From Oegoconia quadripuncta (lineage: Eukaryota > Arthropoda > Insecta > Lepidoptera > Autostichidae), in assembly GCA_949316235.1 (NCBI GenBank), contig OX438751.1:7898413-7962412 (forward strand): a stretch of DNA of 64,000 bases, in the 5' to 3' direction. Position 1 is the first letter of the stretch. Each line of letters begins with the position of its first letter. The translations under genes were made by a program, and so were the position numbers. Below the pieces are notes generated by a model, which saw only the letters and a program-made list of their open reading frames with translations, had not been told where the DNA came from and made no database searches. Below, in pieces: positions 12,671 to 23,699 of this stretch.

Positions 12671-13495
12671 GTACCACGTTGCTGGTCTTATGAGGCAAAG
12701 CATAGGTTTGAGATGGTCTCGGACTGCGGGAGCTTCTTGCTAATAAGGCACCTTTTGTATTAAAAAACACGCGGGACATACCTACCTAAGTGTTGGTCAC
12801 CCTCACTATTGATAAATGACTCAGCTTACGTATCCAAAGTCAAGGGTTAAAGCCGGCTGCGATCTAGTGTCGGAATCTTTTTCACATTCCCCACTATCGG
12901 GTTATTTTTTTTCATCATCGAAATAGGAATCCGGCGCATATCAATATGTGTCACTTTGCTATGATTTAGCAATGATTGCTCCCTTTGAGGCGGCCGCGGC
13001 GACGCGCAAGATTTACAACTGACTTGTGATAGCTACTGTCAGGAATTATTGCAGTCAGTGAGTATTTGTGCAGTGTCCTTTTATACAGTAGCAACTGTAT
13101 TAAATCTTATAGTTTCTCAATAAGCTGCATGTAAGTTTAAGAATTCGTATCTTCTAATTTCGATGAATTTGTACTCTGTAAGCTTTGAAACAACTCGCCA
13201 ATTACTTCTAAGTACAACCATTTGTTATAATTTTTTTATGTATTCGATAGTTAACGTCCATTACTGCCATTAGTGACACAGACCTTTCACCCTCTTTCAT
13301 ATATAGTCAAACTAGGAACCCTTATTCTTCTCCATGTCCGTCTATGTCACATCATTTACTGCTACTATTAGTGCTGGTTACACTTTCTAGCGAAACAAGA
13401 TCATAAAATAAAATAATAATTCTTTAGATATCTTCTCTACATGTAAAGTGGGGGTGAATTATTTTATAATCGCATAATCGAAATAAATCAACTAC

Positions 13496-13795
13496 TCACT
13501 TGCAGAAGACACACCTCGCTTCTCTGTACATGAGCACGAATACTCCTGAATTTCCTTCTACAGCGTAGTTTACCTTATAAAGATCTCGGCTAAATATTTT
13601 TACGTTGCAAGTCCATACTGTATCCTGTCTTATACTAAGGTCTGGTAATAATACCGCATTCGGAAAGTGCATATCCACCATCAGGTAGGTCCTAAGAACT
13701 CCAAACGTAAAACCTTCCCTAAGGAAATTATGACAAGATTGCAGTAGGTACCAACTACATAAGATTGGCGCAATTTTTTTATAACAAAATAACAT
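13496..13795 (-). other. Unexplained open frame, 99 codons
   Basis: Minus-strand frame with NFLREGFTFGVLRTYLMVDM and LSIRQDTVWTCNVKIF. Its end coincides with a donor-like CAAGTGAGTAG (GTGAGT starting near 13499). The spacing of hydrophobic and RQ/W residues faintly recalls a transposase core I have seen in insects, but this is too weak to name. A chance frame or a decayed exon are equally possible. Confidence 0.25.
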
Positions 13796-13917
13796 CGTGG
13801 TTTGATTGAACTGATCAAGTCACGTGACGTTTCAACACTGCAATTGAGAACTGAAATTTTTATATATATATATTGATTCTTACAGAATCAAGGTATATAG
13901 ATATAATCATAGGTATA

Positions 13918-14882
13918 GGATAGAGGTGGAGCTGTTCATGGGCTCATACAACATATTTTTGAACCTTGGGAAGATTCTCGGGATGCCATAGGAGTATTCT
14001 GCGACTTGTCCAAGGCATTTGATTGCGTTCATCATGACACCTTCATCAGGAAATTTACGTCATTATGGTTTAACAGGCCGTGCTATTGACCTTTTGAATT
14101 CTTATATGAGTGGCAGAGTTCAGATGGTTAATATCAGTGGCCACACATCGGGGAGGGTCCACAGTCTGCATGGGCGTCCCACAGAGTTCCATACTGGGGC
14201 CATTTTTATTTTTGGTCTATATAAATGACTTGCCTAACCTTGTAAAGGATAATAAACATGAAAGAGTATTGTATGCAGATGATACCTCCATATTATTTAA
14301 AGTAAATAGACAAAAATTAAGCTATGACAATGTGAACAATACTATTTCTAAAATAGTAGAATGGTTTACGGCAAATAATTTGTTACTTAATGAGAATAAA
14401 ACTAAATGTGTGAAATTTTTACTACCCAATGTCAGGGTGGTGCCCACAAATATAATTATAAAAAATGCCACTTTAGATCTCGTAGATTCTACTGTATTAT
14501 TGGGCATTACTTTAGACGCCAAAATACAATGGGGTCCTCATATCCATAAGTTGACGAAAAGGCTCAGCTCTGCAGCGTACGCAGTCAAAAAAATTCGACA
14601 AATATGAGACTATTTAGATGATAATCATCCCTGGACATAATCAGATCGTTCACATGTCAGGCTATTTCACAATTAATAATGAATTATAAAAACCTTTTTG
14701 TAATATAAAAACTTTTATGTAAAATCAAAGCCTGTTTTTAAAACAGCAAGTCGAGTTTCTTGCTTGTTCTTCTCAGAGGAAAATTGCACAGGGCAGGGCA
14801 CAATCAGTAGCGTAAAAAATGTAAAATTGACTATTTTAAGTGTGCTCTGTGTACCTACAAAATAAAGCATTTTTGACTTTGA
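13918..14882 (+). pseudogene. Jockey-like LINE, 5'-truncated, frameshifted RT plus 3' UTR
   Basis: RT motif A reads FCDLSKAFDCVHHD (about 14000-14035). A one-base insertion near 14050 (compare the copy at 37.8 kb) shifts the frame. RT continues in the 165-codon frame 14110-14607 with motif B GVPQSSILG (the usual second G is S), catalytic YADD at 14272-14283 and motif D NLLLNENKTK. The frame ends at a stop at 14605, before the usual C-terminus. The 3' UTR contains GAGTTTCTTGCTTGTTCTTC, shared with other copies here, then AATAAA and a short TTTGAC-repeat tail ending near 14882. Dead copy. Confidence 0.85.
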
Positions 14883-15751
14883 CTTTCAAGTTTCGTTAAA
14901 ACAACGGCTACATTACCCTTTCCGAAATCTCTAAATCATAAGTAGTGCTCTTTTCGAACGATAGGTATTCTGAAGACCCCATAAACTTCATGAGGTTCTT
15001 ATGCATGTAACATATCCACTTACTGCGTTATTACCCGAACCATACAAATCTAGTATTACAAATGCAAAAGTCCCTCTGTCCGGATTTCACGCCTAAACGA
15101 TTGGACCGATCATATGAGAAATTGGAATCAATAACTGAAAATGTTTTTCATTAGTTTGTAATATTTTTGTATGTTACAGGCTTTAGTGCTTCATCACTAT
15201 AACACAAGCAGTGTGTACACGCTTTGGGTATTATTCTAGAACCAAGATTTTATAGATATCTTATTGTTAATGCAGAGAGTGACACATGTTGTGTATGGCT
15301 TTAAGTAATTAGGCTTGCCTAAGGTGGTAACATACATACATATAGACGCGTTAAATACATCATCCTCGTTTTGGCTTCGCCGCAGTCGAGTAAAAAATTA
15401 GTTTTTCGCATTGGGTTATCCCGAATAGGAATCACTCGAGTAGTGATTTTTACAGCGTACCAAAGGAAAAAGTTGGACGAATACTTGCGTCATCTATCGT
15501 CATAACTTTGTGATATTACTACTAAATATTAAGGTAGCACTTCACACTGGCACAAAATACGGCCTAAAAATTTTATGGTTAGAATTGTAGTTTACGAAGC
15601 CCATTGAAAACCACTGGATTGCAATTTCGACCAACAGCTGGAGGGTTCAAACCATCATATTTCAGGTCAAGTCTTTCGTAAAATCCAGTATAGGATACTA
15701 ATGCAAAACCAGCATCTAATTATTTTCTGGCGTTTACATAATACTTACTTT

Positions 15752-15955
15752 CTACCCGCGGCATCGCCTGCGTGGCGTTAAGTTATCGTGGATATGTTTA
15801 ATTGCTTGTGCCCGGGAACTACTCACAAAAAATATCAGAGTATATTCTACCTATATATACCAAATTTCATCCAAATCCATTTATGCGTTTCGCCGTAAAT
15901 GACATCCAAACTTTCGCATTTATAACATTAGTTATAGAGTTAAGATTCATTGTAG
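15752..15955 (+). repeat. Repeat family E
   Basis: TACCCGCGGCATCGCCTGCG, ACCAAATTTCATCCAAATCC, CTTTCGCATTTATAACATTA. Followed by related sequence AAAATCGGTCCAGTCGTTCC at 16020. Confidence 0.66.
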
Positions 15956-16204
15956 CACTCCCAAGTGACCTATAATGGTGAAATAAAGGAGATGCTCTGA
16001 GTATTGACATGTGCAATGCAAAAATCGGTCCAGTCGTTCCCGAGACAAATGATAACAAACACACACAAACCCTGGTATTGATATTGGGGATGGGACATCT
16101 GCAGGGTACAGAAGGATGGTCGGTCCACTTGTGGGACTATTCCATCCAATACCCTTTGAGGAACCAATTTTACTATAGGCCTGGTTCTTAAAATTAGTGG
16201 ACAG

Positions 16205-16535
16205 ACCACTATTTTTTTTTATGCACAACGGGTTGGTACTTAACCTCAATTAAAACTGATGTTAAGTGAAGATGAGGTCGAAGGTGGAAGCGTACTGACC
16301 CGGAAACCCTAACACATTTGGGGGACTGGCTATCTTATCTCTGACAACCGGAACACAACAATGCTATTAACATTGCTGCTTGGCGGCAGATTTAGATAAG
16401 ATGGTGGTAGCTAGCCAGGCGGACATTTAAAATGCCCTACCACCAACCAAACCGAGTACTTAAACTTGTACCCCGCTGGGGATCGAACCCGCGACCTCCA
16501 AATCGTAAACCCTATGTTGTTTACATTCCGACGGA
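16205..16535 (-). mobile_element. SINE family A, nearly complete
   Basis: From the 3' end (TTTTTTTTATGCACAACGGG, 16205) to the tRNA-like head (GTAAACCCTATGTTGTTTAC, then a diverged A-box end). B box complement GGGATCGAACCC at 16480-16491. One of the best copies with those at 19660 and 56435. Confidence 0.82.
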
Positions 16536-17224
16536 ACTTCACAATGTCTTCAGATACTGTAATTCTTCTTCCTCAATCTGTCCTATCCAAAAATTTCCCA
16601 TAGTCTGGAATATACCACACACACAGCTAGGAAATATTGGCTAGTTTATTCTTTTCCGTATACAGTGCAGGATGAATCTGAAATTAATCTTAGTAGTGAT
16701 AGGTGTCCATTTAATCTATAGTGACTTGTGATAATGCCCACCAGAGTGCTCATGTTATCTCTACCTATGTTTAGGATATAGCCGCAGTACGTCTTCTTGG
16801 TGTTCTTCTGGAACATTTTAGACTGTCTGCATTCCACACACAAACATACACTAATCGCATCCGTTGTAAGTAAAATACAAATTGTAATACGATACCAACG
16901 ATTTAATAAAGAATTTGTTGCTACATAAATTATTAAAATTCAACACCTCCGTGCTTTGATGGCGGGCCAATCTAACATACCTCCATGATAATATGAGTCG
17001 TGTTTATCGACGCCAGAGCGCAGGTATGCCAATGAGACAGACGGACAGACGAACAGACCGATACACCGCGCGCGTTCATAAATCAAAACGCTCGTGGAGC
17101 AGCGATTAATCAAACTTAGCCGAAGTCGGGATGTGGAGCTCGGCACAAAGTCAACGTTCCTATGGCGGTTATGTACTCACTGTTCCGTATATATGTATTT
17201 GTTATTCTATAACGCAATGCGATT

Positions 17225-17312
17225 TTAGGGTTCCGTAGCTCAAAGAGTCAAACTGAAACCTTTTTAGATCACTTCGTTGTCCGTCTGTCTGCCCGTCAAA
17301 ACTATCAATGGC
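17225..17312 (+). repeat. Repeat with GGGTTCCGTA core
   Basis: TTAGGGTTCCGTAGCTCAAA, GATCACTTCGTTGTCCGTCT. The companion start GCCGGCCAAGCGCGGGTCGG ... GGGTTCCGTA lies at 52855-52898, followed there by a TTTA microsatellite. Confidence 0.55.
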
Positions 17313-17511
17313 TATTGTATGTGAAACATACTATACTATAACTAATAACAAAATTAATTTTGCGGTATTCTTCGTACAACTTTAAATAACTAGTCATCTT
17401 TCCATCATTCCATATCTAGTCAGTTTAAAAAGTTTATCAATGGTATGTAACCCTCAGGGCTCGGGACCTACTCGCAATTGGCTGGTTTTTTTACAGACGA
17501 AAGTATTTTTT

Positions 17512-17572
17512 TCCCTCTTGACATCAATCACGCTTGATGTTAAGCGATGATGAGTCCGAAGTTTGATACAAG
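17512..17572 (-). mobile_element. SINE family A, short 3' fragment
   Basis: TTGACATCAATCACGCTTGA, TGTTAAGCGATGATGAGTCC only. Confidence 0.5.
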
Positions 17573-17585
17573 TATCAATCTATCA

Positions 17586-17609
17586 ATATATCACTCAAGA
17601 GTGATATAT
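17586..17609. repeat. Perfect hairpin, 10-bp stem, CAAG loop
   Basis: ATATATCACT, CAAG, AGTGATATAT, beside a SINE A fragment. Confidence 0.72.
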
Positions 17610-18842
17610 AATTTTTCTCTATACAAGAAAACACATGGAATCATACATACTCGTAGTATATATTAGAAGATAGACATCTTTATTTACCTATCCAATACGA
17701 GTACTAAGGGCAGTGACCTAATATCTGAGGAAATGATGTGATAAACAAAGACAACGGCTCGTGCCAAAAAAAAATCTATTATATTCAAATTTCACTAACA
17801 TTAGCAACACTCAGAACCTAATTACTTTCTAAGTCATTAAATACAATTTCGTAAGCTTGCGGTCAGTGTGGTGAGCGTGAGCATCGCTACACTCTGCGCT
17901 TGCGCACACCACACAACGCGATGATGATGTGGCGTTTTGTCTGACGTTCGGTCGGTCTCATTTATAAATCTATGTTTTATTTCTTTTGCATATCAATAAA
18001 TATCTTTATGATACATTCCTCACTGGCCTTGCATTGGAATCTTTCGGGGTGAAGATTAAAATAGATTTTGCGTTTTGATGTTCTGAGTCAATATAAAGTC
18101 ATTTTTAATTTATATACGGAACTCTCCCTGCCCGTCTTACAGACCAAGGGGTGGGACTTTTTTTCTTACTTAACTGTCCTATATCTTTCTTTAATTAGTT
18201 TGCCTTCAGTAGACGCCGTATCGAGTACCACTGTAAATCCTAGATAGTAGGAGATACAGTAGGAGACTGGAATTCACATTGCCCGTTTGACAATTTTGGG
18301 ATCTTCAACCAAAAGGTGAATAGGAATTTATCGAAATCGCATGATGCGACTTTTTACGGTGAAATTATGGTTAAACTAAAGCCTTTCTCTGTATAATAAA
18401 ACTTTATTTTCACCTTGGGGTGAATAAAGTAAAAGAAGTGTTGTGATATTTTAGATAAAACTGAAAATAAATAATATCCAAATTAGCAACTTGACATAGG
18501 TACCAAAGGGGGATTTTAAGAGTAAGGAGTAGCGGGAAGTAAAACTAACTGTTTGTTTCACTAAGTATTCCCTAAAATCATGATTTCGGTACAGGAATGT
18601 AAGCATACAATCTATTCCAATTGACACTCTTTAATTTTTTTGCTACCTACGTGTGGTACATAAAGGTAAGACGAATTAATTTGAATTTGGAATAAAATTT
18701 CACATGACACGAGCATCTGCTTGTCATAGAAAAGCAAAATGTGTTCCAAATATCCTTTAAAAATTTCGATGTAAAGTTTTGAGTTTTATCTCTAACAAAC
18801 AATCTGAAAATAGACCCGATAATACAGTTAGAGGCAACTTAC

Positions 18843-18971
18843 CAATTTGTAGGTAAATATCGTATCTCTTGATGCATCGAAAAAACTTCAATTTTTTATT
18901 ATGAATTAACATGTTTATATTGAGACTCATTTGGTCAGCGGTCTCCAAGATTTTTTCATTCGCATTCTCGG
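18843..18971 (-). CDS. Candidate isolated coding exon, product unknown
   Basis: A 129-nt open segment bounded by a good acceptor (TTTTGTGTCCTCTAG ending at 18972) and a near-consensus donor (GTAAGTTGCC starting at 18842). The frame gives 2 nt, 42 codons and 1 nt, so it is a symmetrical phase 1-1 exon. The peptide starts ENANEKILETADQMSLNINM, ends FRCIKRYDIYLQI, and is polar with basic patches; there is no obvious domain. No partner exon was found within several kb on the same strand, and no repeat family covers it. It could be a real exon of a gene with long introns, a decayed exon, or a chance open frame between chance splice signals. I cannot name the family. Confidence 0.33.
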
Positions 18972-19659
18972 CTAGAGGACACAAAATGTATTCTACACAG
19001 AAAGTTATAAGTGTCCTTTTTGCGCGAGTGGACTTAAAAGTATGAGTTAGGTCCAGACGTACTGGATGTCAAAGTTATGACGTGTTAGATTGATTATCGG
19101 ATGGATGTTAAAATACGCTTTACGACTTTTTATGACGAGCTTTCGGTGTAAAACCGCCTTAACAGATTCGTTTGTGGTCACATTGGTTATGCCCGTCGAG
19201 AGGACCAAAAGAACATTTAATAATAAAAATGTTTGCGACTTAATACTGCAAAGATTGATTAATATACATTGCCTACTTATTTAAATAGTATCTTGTACCG
19301 TGGAGAGTACAACATACTACTTCTAGTCCTAATCGGGAGTTCTAAATTCGTCAAGCAACAAAATGTTTGTAAGAAATTTTTGAAAACTAACACTTCATAA
19401 TTTGCGTTGCTCTATACCCAAATACGGAGTAACCAAAAAGGGGTATTGACAAGATTGTCTTAAAAGCCACGCTTAGCTTGGTAGACCGTTTGGCGATCAC
19501 AGATGTTTGTGTCAATGACCCCGCTACCCAACATTCAATATAGTACTTATATAGTACTTAAAAAACATATTCAACATTCTAGACCCTTACTGTCTAACGT
19601 CAATTTTATTGAACTTAGGAGAAGTAGTTATTAGCATCTGTGGTCGGCGCAATCATGAT

Positions 19660-19962
19660 AATTTTTTTTTTGTTATGCACAACAGGTTAGCACTTGACCT
19701 TAATCACACCTGATGTTAAGTGAAGATTAGGCCGAAGGTGGTAGCATACTGACCCGCAAACCCCATCTTATTTGGGGGACTGGCTATCTTATCTCTGACA
19801 ACCGGAACACAACAATGCTATTAACATTGCTGTTTGGCGGTAGATTCAGATAAGATGGTGGTAGATAGCCAGGCGGACATTTAATATGTCTGCTGGGGAT
19901 CGAACCCGCGACCTCCGAATCGTAAACCCAATGTTGTTTATATTGAGCCACGGAGGGATAAT
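19660..19962 (-). mobile_element. SINE family A, nearly complete
   Basis: Poly-T start (tail), TTATGCACAACAGGTTAGCA, family body, GGGGATCGAACCCGCGACCT (B box complement) and head TTGAGCCACGGAGG at 19950-19962. A short stretch between body and head is deleted relative to the 16.2 kb copy. Confidence 0.82.
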
Positions 19963-20782
19963 CTGACACAATGAAAACAAAAACATTAAAATACAATTGT
20001 AAAATTATGAAACATTATGAGGGTGCCGCAGTAATACGTTGCCAACTGTCAAATTCGATCAACGGAGAAGGAAGAGATGACGAAGTTCATTATCGTTGGT
20101 TAGACGATAGGACCTCAAGTATCGATTCTAATCTCATATGAAACGACTTTTACTATTTTCAGAAATACACAAAACATAACTTTTCTCGTACAAAATGTTG
20201 TTCAGGGAAACTCACATTTAGATTCCTGAATTTTCAAAAGCTGTAGAACTAGAGTATTTTCGTTATAAAAGGACTTCTTGATAATAGGATGAGTAGATCT
20301 TCTCCACAATTGAAGTTTTTGAGAATCAATCGAGACAATCACAATATCCAGGGTCATTTTAATGAAATAATTGATACAGTTTAAGAGTCAATGGGTTTTT
20401 AGACAAAGGACCGAATCGATCTAGTCTAGGACTAGAATTGATGCCAGCTCTGGAAACCGCAAGATACACGCCAGTAGATACCTTTAACATCGCGTGTTCA
20501 TGTGTCAGGCGTGTCATATCTCAGTGGAGTCAATAAATCTGGCGATCGTTCCAACCCAGTCCTCACCCACAGCATGTCATGCTACCTGTCACACATCCGG
20601 ACCAATTAAGTGGGTTCATTGCTCCGCGTGACGGCTGACCTGCGAACCGTGACGCCAAAACATGTAGCATGCGAGCAATATTTACCTCACTGCATTGATT
20701 TTATCAGATATTTACAGGTATTTATTATTAATATAAAATGAAATAGATGAATAACTAAATTTAATTTCAATAAAACCTCATT

Positions 20783-21045
20783 GACGACATATTGGTGTAG
20801 TGGATAGTGACCCTGTCAGCGAAACCAACGGTTGTGGGTTCGAATCCCGCGACGGGTAAATGTTTGTGTGATGAATATGAACATATATTCCTGAGTCATG
20901 GATGTTTATATAAATATTTATGTATGTTTATCCGTTATCTAGTATCCATAGCACATGCAAGCTTTGCTTAGTTTGGGACTAGATGATTGGTGTTAAGTGT
21001 CCGAAATATTTATTATTTATTATTATATTATTATTATTATTAATG
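20783..21045 (+). mobile_element. SINE family C
   Basis: ATTGGTGTAGTGGATAGTGA, GGGTTCGAATCCCGCGACGG, body, and tail of ATT units (21010-21042). Best C copy in the window. Confidence 0.85.
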
Positions 21046-21452
21046 AACTTAAGAATTGGAACCCAGAAAACAGGCAAGTGTTTGAAACACTCGGCGAGTC
21101 TCCTGATAGGAGGAATTGATTTCATCCACAGCTTTACATCACAGCCTCCTCGCTAGTACATATTATGGACCTTCATCCATCACGCCCAGTATGGATTCGT
21201 GGGTTTTATCCGAGTAGCATAGCTACGTGACAGTCGTGGCTTTCAAGCGGCCCAGTAGGCCACCGACTTGGCTTGACAACTGCTCAATTGAAAACAACTG
21301 AGACCTAGTATTTACCTGCCCTCGAAGTACGTAAAGACTCGTATGAGAAAACCAATTTTGGTTACCCATCAAAGGACAGACCGCGCCAGACTTTGCTTTA
21401 CGTCGTTGTGTTAAGGCTTAGTAAAATAACTTATTTAATCGCTTATAAAATT

Positions 21453-21550
21453 TAGGTACAGTTACCTGCAGAGAAATATGATCCCCTATTCACATACGAG
21501 TATGACTGTATGTATAGAGCATCATGTTTCTCTGCAGCTGACTGTACCTA
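21453..21550. repeat. Fold-back element, 30-bp arms
   Basis: TAGGTACAGTTACCTGCAGA at 21453 and its complement TCTCTGCAGCTGACTGTACC at 21530; 27 of 30 positions pair, 38-bp spacer. A small non-autonomous DNA element by appearance. Confidence 0.7.
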
Positions 21551-22311
21551 CCTGTATGAGCACACTTCCACATCTTACACTTAGCATAACAATGTGATTG
21601 AGGTCAAGCGCTAACTTACATTGGATAGAAAAAAATAACATCAAATGTTATTTTCACGCTGGAGAGGTCTCTACAAATTACCGCACAAGTTGACCAAGTG
21701 TGTGATCGGAAACGGAAGCTGCTCCCACTGCGGGGGCAGCGGTGGGGGGTGATCGTCGCACGCGCACTGCGCAGCACACTCCGAGCTAATCTACATGACC
21801 GACCAATATTACTTCCGGTCGCACCTGTAATAACGGTACACACCATACTAAACCACTTATTTTAGTCATCAGATGATGGCTGATTCGTTAGTTTTACAGG
21901 TCATATAAGTGTCCCATTTATTAATAGTTTATATCGCATACACACGCGTTATTTACAACACCGAGAAAAGTGTTAGACAGCGTTGTGCGTTGCGTCCGCT
22001 TGGCTGCTTAACCTATTCATGGACAGTTGTCTGCAAGTATTGAAAGAGTCATCCTCATCAGTCATCATTGAAAGAGTAATAGATCCATTGTAGTATTCAT
22101 TAATCTACTACTTACTTGATTATTTTCTGTCACTGCTTGCAAATATTCGACAACGGCGTTTTAAAGATAATGGAACCGTGTAAATATTAATTAATGGATA
22201 ATTAGTAAAGAGAATTGGAAAGATAATTCATTTATTACAACTACAGTTCGATCGTGGCAACTTTTTATATTCATGTGAAATTTTAGAAGAAGCTGGATAT
22301 TTTGTCAGAAA

Positions 22312-22748
22312 TTGCTAAGTCGTTGCGAGGCCGTAGATTCGATGCCGTCATACAGAAACCAGGCTGTTACTGAGGCTACTACAGCAAAAGGGGCCCGTCT
22401 GTGCAGAGCGTTCATGGATGCAGAAGAAACAGCCGCCCATGTCATCTTAGGATGTCCAGGTGTGGCAGGTACAGGGCACAGCATCTCGGGACACCGGGGT
22501 CACTTCCAGAAATCGTCAGAAACATCAAGTGTCTGCTAGGCTTCTTGAAGGAACTGGGTTGGCAAGAGTAGCGTCGACCTATAGCCCGCTAAAACCTATA
22601 GGATCGAAATGTACTAGAAAAAAGAAACGAGATAATGGACGAAATTTTAAATCGACTGGAAGATGTCCCTCATGGGATAAGACCGCCTTTGTACACTATT
22701 TCGATTTATTGTATTATGTATGGTACTTTGTACAATAAATAAAATAAA
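22312..22748 (+). pseudogene. LINE C-terminal zinc-motif tail with frameshift and 3' end
   Basis: The first frame gives ARLCRAFMDAEETAAHVILG ending in Cys (C-x9-H-x4-C with upstream Cys), the C-terminal zinc-like motif after the RNase H region in many non-LTR elements. The frame shifts near 22465 and continues as YRAQHLGTPGSLPEIVRNIK then LLGFLKELGWQE and a stop at 22568-22570. The 3' UTR ends with a GGGATAAGACCGCCTTTGTA block and AATAAATAAAATAAATAAAT (22728-22750), like the RTE-type 3' ends at 48.9 kb. A SINE C copy in opposite orientation starts directly after the tail. Confidence 0.72.
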
Positions 22749-22752
22749 TAAA

Positions 22753-22942
22753 TATATCGGACACTTACACCAATCATCTAGTAACGAATAAATATACATA
22801 AATATTTATATAAATATCCATGACTCGGGAATGAATGTTCGTATTCATCACACAAACATTTACGTGATGTATGGGATTCAAACCCGCAACCGTTGGTTTC
22901 GCTGACGGGGTCACTATCCACTACACCAACCGGTCGTCAAGT
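22753..22942 (-). mobile_element. SINE family C
   Basis: ATATCGGACACTTACACCAA (tail side), CATGACTCGGGAATGAATGT, GGGATTCAAACCCGCAACCG, CACTACACCAACCGGTCGTC. Lies tail-to-tail with the LINE end at 22748. Confidence 0.83.
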
Positions 22943-23195
22943 CAACAATAAAGCATTTACAAACAAACAAACAACGAGTGTTGTGAACGTTATTATCCTT
23001 TGTACGATTTGTGTAATTACCGTCTTATAGACGGTTTCAACTGTGTTGCTATTTGTTTATTAAGAAAGCCCTAATTCAGATAATGGACGCTTGATAAATT
23101 CTGTCAAGTAACATTGTTTTATCCATCTATTTAAAATAAAACTACGTACCAGTTTCCTCACCTTAACTTAGCTGACTTACCTACATACATATATA

Positions 23196-23540
23196 AAGTC
23201 ACGATGTTTATCCTAAATGGGGTGGTCAGAGATATCCCAAACTAAAGCGTTTGGGTATTCCAAACATTAAAAAATTCAGTCCAACGCCTAACCACTCGGC
23301 CACCTCGTCACATCACGCGAAACAACATCCACATTCTAAATATACAGAAATGCGCACGTCACAGGGAACCCATCAAAGTCAAAGATGCTTTATTATGTAG
23401 GTACACAGGGTACACTTAAAATAGTCAGATCGCCGTTGAAACGTGCAAATCTTTAGATGATTTTGGTGGGAAATTTCTTAGACGCCTTTATCAACACCCA
23501 CGGTCAGAAATTGGTTGATTCTATTCTGTTTATTTGCGGA
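23196..23540 (+). repeat. Repeat family D with two internal insertions
   Basis: TCACGATGTTTATCCTAAAT, GATATCCCAAACTAAAGCGT, GTATTCCAAACATTAAAA, GCCGTTGAAACGTGCAAATC and ACACCCACGGTCAGAAATTG in family order. Contains a tRNA-Ser-like half (23277-23309) and a LINE tail (23374-23429). Confidence 0.72.
23374..23429 (-). mobile_element. Jockey-like LINE 3' terminal fragment nested in repeat D
   Basis: Reverse complement matches the last 60 bp of the 14 kb jockey-like copy: GTGTACCCTGTGTACCTACA, AATAAAGCAT and a short TTTGACTTTGA tail. It sits inside repeat D, splitting the conserved stretch that reads GAGCCCATCGCC in other D copies. Confidence 0.75.
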
Positions 23541-23699
23541 AACCATACAGCCACTTACTTAGCTGATTTATTCTACAAAATTGGACTATTATTATTAAGA
23601 GCCCATAGTGTCCCACTGCAGGACAAAGGCCTCCTTCATCTGTTTCCAGTCGGTTTTGTTCTTGGCGAGCGCAAACCATCCCTTATAAAAACCGTCAAG

